This document shows positions 61,762 to 64,000 of a stretch of DNA of 64,000 nt, in pieces; the stretch's first letter is position 1; each line of letters begins with the position of its first letter. The notes beneath the pieces are model-generated. The model did no database searches, was not told the DNA's origin, and worked only from the letters and a program-made list of their open reading frames with translations. The position numbers and the translations under genes were made by a program. Origin of the DNA: Carboxylicivirga taeanensis (GTDB taxonomy: Bacteria > Bacteroidota > Bacteroidia > Bacteroidales > Marinilabiliaceae); NCBI RefSeq assembly GCF_051851475.1, contig NZ_JBPUSJ010000004.1, positions 390,779 through 454,778 on the forward strand. The letters run 5' to 3'.

Positions 61762-63810
61762 ATGAAAAATACTTTCAATCAGCTGCTGTTAGTTGTTGCT
61801 ATGCTGCTGACTTTTGCTTGCTCGCCCTCTAAAACAGAGCAGCCCAACATCATTTTCATCATCTCCGATGATCATGCGGAACAGGCTATCAGTGCCTATG
61901 GGCACGGGCTGAACCATACGCCTAATATCGACCGATTGGCTACGGAAGGGGTTCGTTTTACCAATGCCACAGTTACCAACTCCATCTGTGCGCCTTCCCG
62001 AGCGGTTATACTAACGGGGAAGCACAGCCATAAAAACGGATTGATAAACAATGAGGTGACCTTTAATGGGGAACAGCCCACTTTTCCAAAGTTGTTAAAG
62101 GAGGGAGGCTACCATACCGCTATTGTTGGAAAGTGGCATTTAAAGAGTGAACCAACAGGTTTTGATCAATGGATGGTGTTGCCGGGTCAGGGCGAGTATT
62201 ACAATCCTGACTTCCGAACACCAGATGGACTAATTCGTGTGCCTGGTTATGTGACCGACATTATCACCGAAAAATCATTGGAGTGGCTGGAGGCCATTAA
62301 GGGGCAGGACCAACCGTTTTGCCTGATGGTGCAGCATAAAGCACCTCACCGGAACTGGATGCCGTCACCCGATTACCTCAATCATTTTGATTCCACCGAA
62401 ATACCGGTGCCGGATAACTTCTTTGATGATTATCATACGCGGGGAAGAGCCGCCCGGGAACAGGAAATGGAGATTGATAAAATCATGTTTGAGGGCTATG
62501 ACCTGAAACTGACTAAGCCCGGTACCGATGAGGTTATTGGCGATGGCTGGGGCGACTGGTATCAGCGAATGAGCGATGAACAGAAAGCCATGTGGCACAA
62601 CGCCTATCGTGATAAGAATGAAGCCTTTCATGAGGCCAAACTACAGGGGAAGGAACGCGCTTTGTGGAAGTACAAGCGTTACATGCAAGACTACCTGTCA
62701 ACCATTGAGTCGGTGGATGATGGTGTTGGCAAAATTCTGGATTACCTCGACCAAAATGGACTGGCTGAGAACACCATTGTGGTGTATACCTCTGACCAGG
62801 GATTTTACCTGGGAGAACATGGTTGGTTTGATAAGCGCTTTATGTATGAGGAGTCGCTTAGCACGCCTCTGTTAATCCGTTATCCAAAGGCTGTTCAAAA
62901 GGGATGGGTGAGTGATAAACTGGTACAGAATCTTGATTTTGCGCAGACCTTTCTGGATTATGCCGGCGTACAAGCACCCGATGAAATGCAGGGCATGTCC
63001 ATGCGTCCGGTGCTGGAGCAATCCATCGATGAATGGCGCGATGCTGTGTACTACCATTACTTCGAATATCCGGGCATTCACGCAGTTAAGCGGCATTATG
63101 GCGTTTCCGATGGCCGCTACAAGCTGATTCATTTTTATTACGATTGTGATGAGTGGGAGTTGTATGACCTGCAGAATGACCCAAAAGAAATGAATAACCT
63201 CTATGGAGAGGACGGCTATACAGCTATTACGGATGAGCTGAAGACTCGCCTGAACGAACTGCGCGATCAGTATGAAGTACCCTCTATTGAGCAGGAGATG
63301 GGCGAACGTTTTATTACCATGAGTAATAAGGCAAAAGGTGCAAAAATTACTTTAGAGCAAGGGCCTGATAAACCTTACGATGCACCCATTGAGTATTTGT
63401 GTGATGGGAATGTCAAGCACTTCACGCCGCTGTGGGCATCCGATTATGAAGCCTTTCTGGGGTTTAACGGCAAGGATGTGGAAGTGCTCATAGAGCTTTC
63501 GGACAATACGCCAATTCAGGAAATAAAAATGCGGTTCCTCGATAAAAGAGGCTCATGGGTGTACGCGCCGGAGCAGGTCGCTGTGGCCCTGTCAGACGAT
63601 GGTAAAGCCTTTGAGCCCATCAAAGCCAACCTATCTGGCAAAACTGAACTCTTAAACAATGTTTTTGTAGTGGAGAAAGGAGTGACTGGTTTGAGCTCCG
63701 AGGCGCGTTTTATTAAGGTGAATATTAAAAATTTTGGTGCGATACCAGCCGGACAACCTGGAGCCGGGTATCCGTCCTGGTTATTTTGTGATGAGATACT
63801 AGTTAACTAG
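61762..63810 (+). CDS. Family S1 sulfatase, lipoprotein, with a C-terminal discoidin-like domain
   Basis: A second surface or periplasmic sulfatase. From the ATG at 61762 the 682-residue product has a lipoprotein signal ending LTFAC (acylated Cys20). The core opens NIIFIISDDHAEQAISAYG, has the formylglycine site Cys76 in CAPSR (classic C-x-P-x-R), GGYHTAIVGKWHLK, and VVYTSDQGFYLGEHGWFDKR, which supplies metal and substrate contacts. Residues from about 530 to the end form an added beta-rich domain ending in IKNFGAIPAGQPGAGYPSW, a pattern like the C-terminal F5/8-type domain of GH20 hexosaminidases. It could bind sugar. The ORF extends upstream to a TTG at 61741, but that start would put MKNKFEQ before the signal peptide and is rejected. 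The two sulfatases differ in length and motif, so they likely act on different linkages. Confidence 0.88.
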   Translation: MKNTFNQLLLVVAMLLTFACSPSKTEQPNIIFIISDDHAEQAISAYGHGLNHTPNIDRLATEGVRFTNATVTNSICAPSRAVILTGKHSHKNGLINNEVTFNGEQPTFPKLLKEGGYHTAIVGKWHLKSEPTGFDQWMVLPGQGEYYNPDFRTPDGLIRVPGYVTDIITEKSLEWLEAIKGQDQPFCLMVQHKAPHRNWMPSPDYLNHFDSTEIPVPDNFFDDYHTRGRAAREQEMEIDKIMFEGYDLKLTKPGTDEVIGDGWGDWYQRMSDEQKAMWHNAYRDKNEAFHEAKLQGKERALWKYKRYMQDYLSTIESVDDGVGKILDYLDQNGLAENTIVVYTSDQGFYLGEHGWFDKRFMYEESLSTPLLIRYPKAVQKGWVSDKLVQNLDFAQTFLDYAGVQAPDEMQGMSMRPVLEQSIDEWRDAVYYHYFEYPGIHAVKRHYGVSDGRYKLIHFYYDCDEWELYDLQNDPKEMNNLYGEDGYTAITDELKTRLNELRDQYEVPSIEQEMGERFITMSNKAKGAKITLEQGPDKPYDAPIEYLCDGNVKHFTPLWASDYEAFLGFNGKDVEVLIELSDNTPIQEIKMRFLDKRGSWVYAPEQVAVALSDDGKAFEPIKANLSGKTELLNNVFVVEKGVTGLSSEARFIKVNIKNFGAIPAGQPGAGYPSWLFCDEILVN

Positions 63811-63833
63811 TTATAGTTGTAGTATTCCGTTGA

Positions 63834-63860
63834 AAAGGCTGCCTTTTGGCGGCTTTTTTT
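63834..63860 (+). terminator. Terminator of the second sulfatase gene
   Basis: AAAGGCTGCC (63834-63843) pairs with GGCGGCTTT (63848-63856) with two wobbles, loop TTTT, followed by a T-run to 63860. Confidence 0.82.
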
Positions 63861-63896
63861 GTGCGGGACTCCGAAACATTTTGAACGGGGCTTATA

Positions 63897-64000
63897 CAAC
63901 TTTGCAAAATGCTCAAAAAGTTTGTTTGGTGATTTTGCAGCCTTGCAAAATGCTCAAAAAGTTTGTTTGGTGACTTTGCAGCTTTGTAAAATGCTCAAAC
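63897..64000 (+). repeat. 41-bp tandem repeat running off the window
   Basis: Copies start at 63897, 63938 and 63979, the third being cut by the window end. The shared core is TTGCAAAATGCTCAAAAAG, followed by TTTGTTTGGTGA and TTTG. Copies differ at a few positions: CAACT, CAGCC or CAGCT at the start, and T or C near the end. Between copies, TTTTGC and GCAAAA form inverted arms, so each junction could fold into a hairpin. Total copy number is unknown because the array continues beyond the window. Confidence 0.9.

Overview
The window is chromosomal DNA from a member of the Bacteroidota, most likely a marine or sediment-dwelling member of the Bacteroidales/Marinilabiliales. The evidence is two tandem SusC/SusD pairs, a giant hybrid two-component regulator, a short RpoD of the Bacteroidota type, promoters of the TTG-N19/20-TAnnTTTG form, few Shine-Dalgarno sequences, and lipoprotein sulfatases with maturable CxAxR and CxPxR motifs. 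I see no phage, insertion sequence, CRISPR array, rRNA or tRNA gene. Nearly every gene belongs to a recognisable family, so this is a mostly core chromosomal stretch with accessory uptake and sulfatase genes toward the right end.

Left part (1-25 kb). A Wzc-type tyrosine autokinase for polysaccharide export meets a convergent glycosyltransferase and a small membrane protein. Then come an aspartate-type aminotransferase, ftsE, and a probable operon of a very large periplasmic TPR protein and an outer-membrane beta-barrel. Next are gyrB, dapF, an HtrA protease, rpoD, uvrB, a small outer-membrane protein, cutC overlapping an acyl-CoA ligase gene, a second TPR protein and galM. Most convergent gene pairs are separated by clear hairpin terminators.

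Middle part (25-41 kb). purL is preceded by an orphan promoter-terminator unit that looks like a small RNA or attenuator. It is followed by a SWIM-SNF2 helicase, a 1357-residue hybrid sensor/AraC regulator, a ferredoxin-NADP-reductase-like flavoprotein, and two adjacent radical-SAM methylthiotransferases. One of these is MiaB-like but divergent; the other is MtaB.

Right part (41-64 kb). Two SusC/SusD outer-membrane uptake pairs, each closed by a terminator, have no glycoside hydrolase beside them. They are followed by threonine dehydrogenase, a secreted protein of unknown function and a dipeptidyl-peptidase III, which makes peptide uptake a possibility. A clear cobalamin riboswitch then precedes a complete substrate-binding/permease/ATPase operon for vitamin B12 or a related corrinoid. 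Two lipoprotein sulfatases follow, and the window ends inside a 41-bp tandem repeat.

No clearly new defence or mobile system was found. The items most worth a second look are the promoter-terminator unit upstream of purL, the MiaB variant, the 41-bp tandem repeat, the TPR/beta-barrel pair, and the small membrane ORF just upstream of the first susC. Start codons were revised for aspC, rpoD, purL, mtaB, the first susD, btuF and the second sulfatase. In the rpoD, purL and btuF cases the longer ORF would run across a promoter or the riboswitch.
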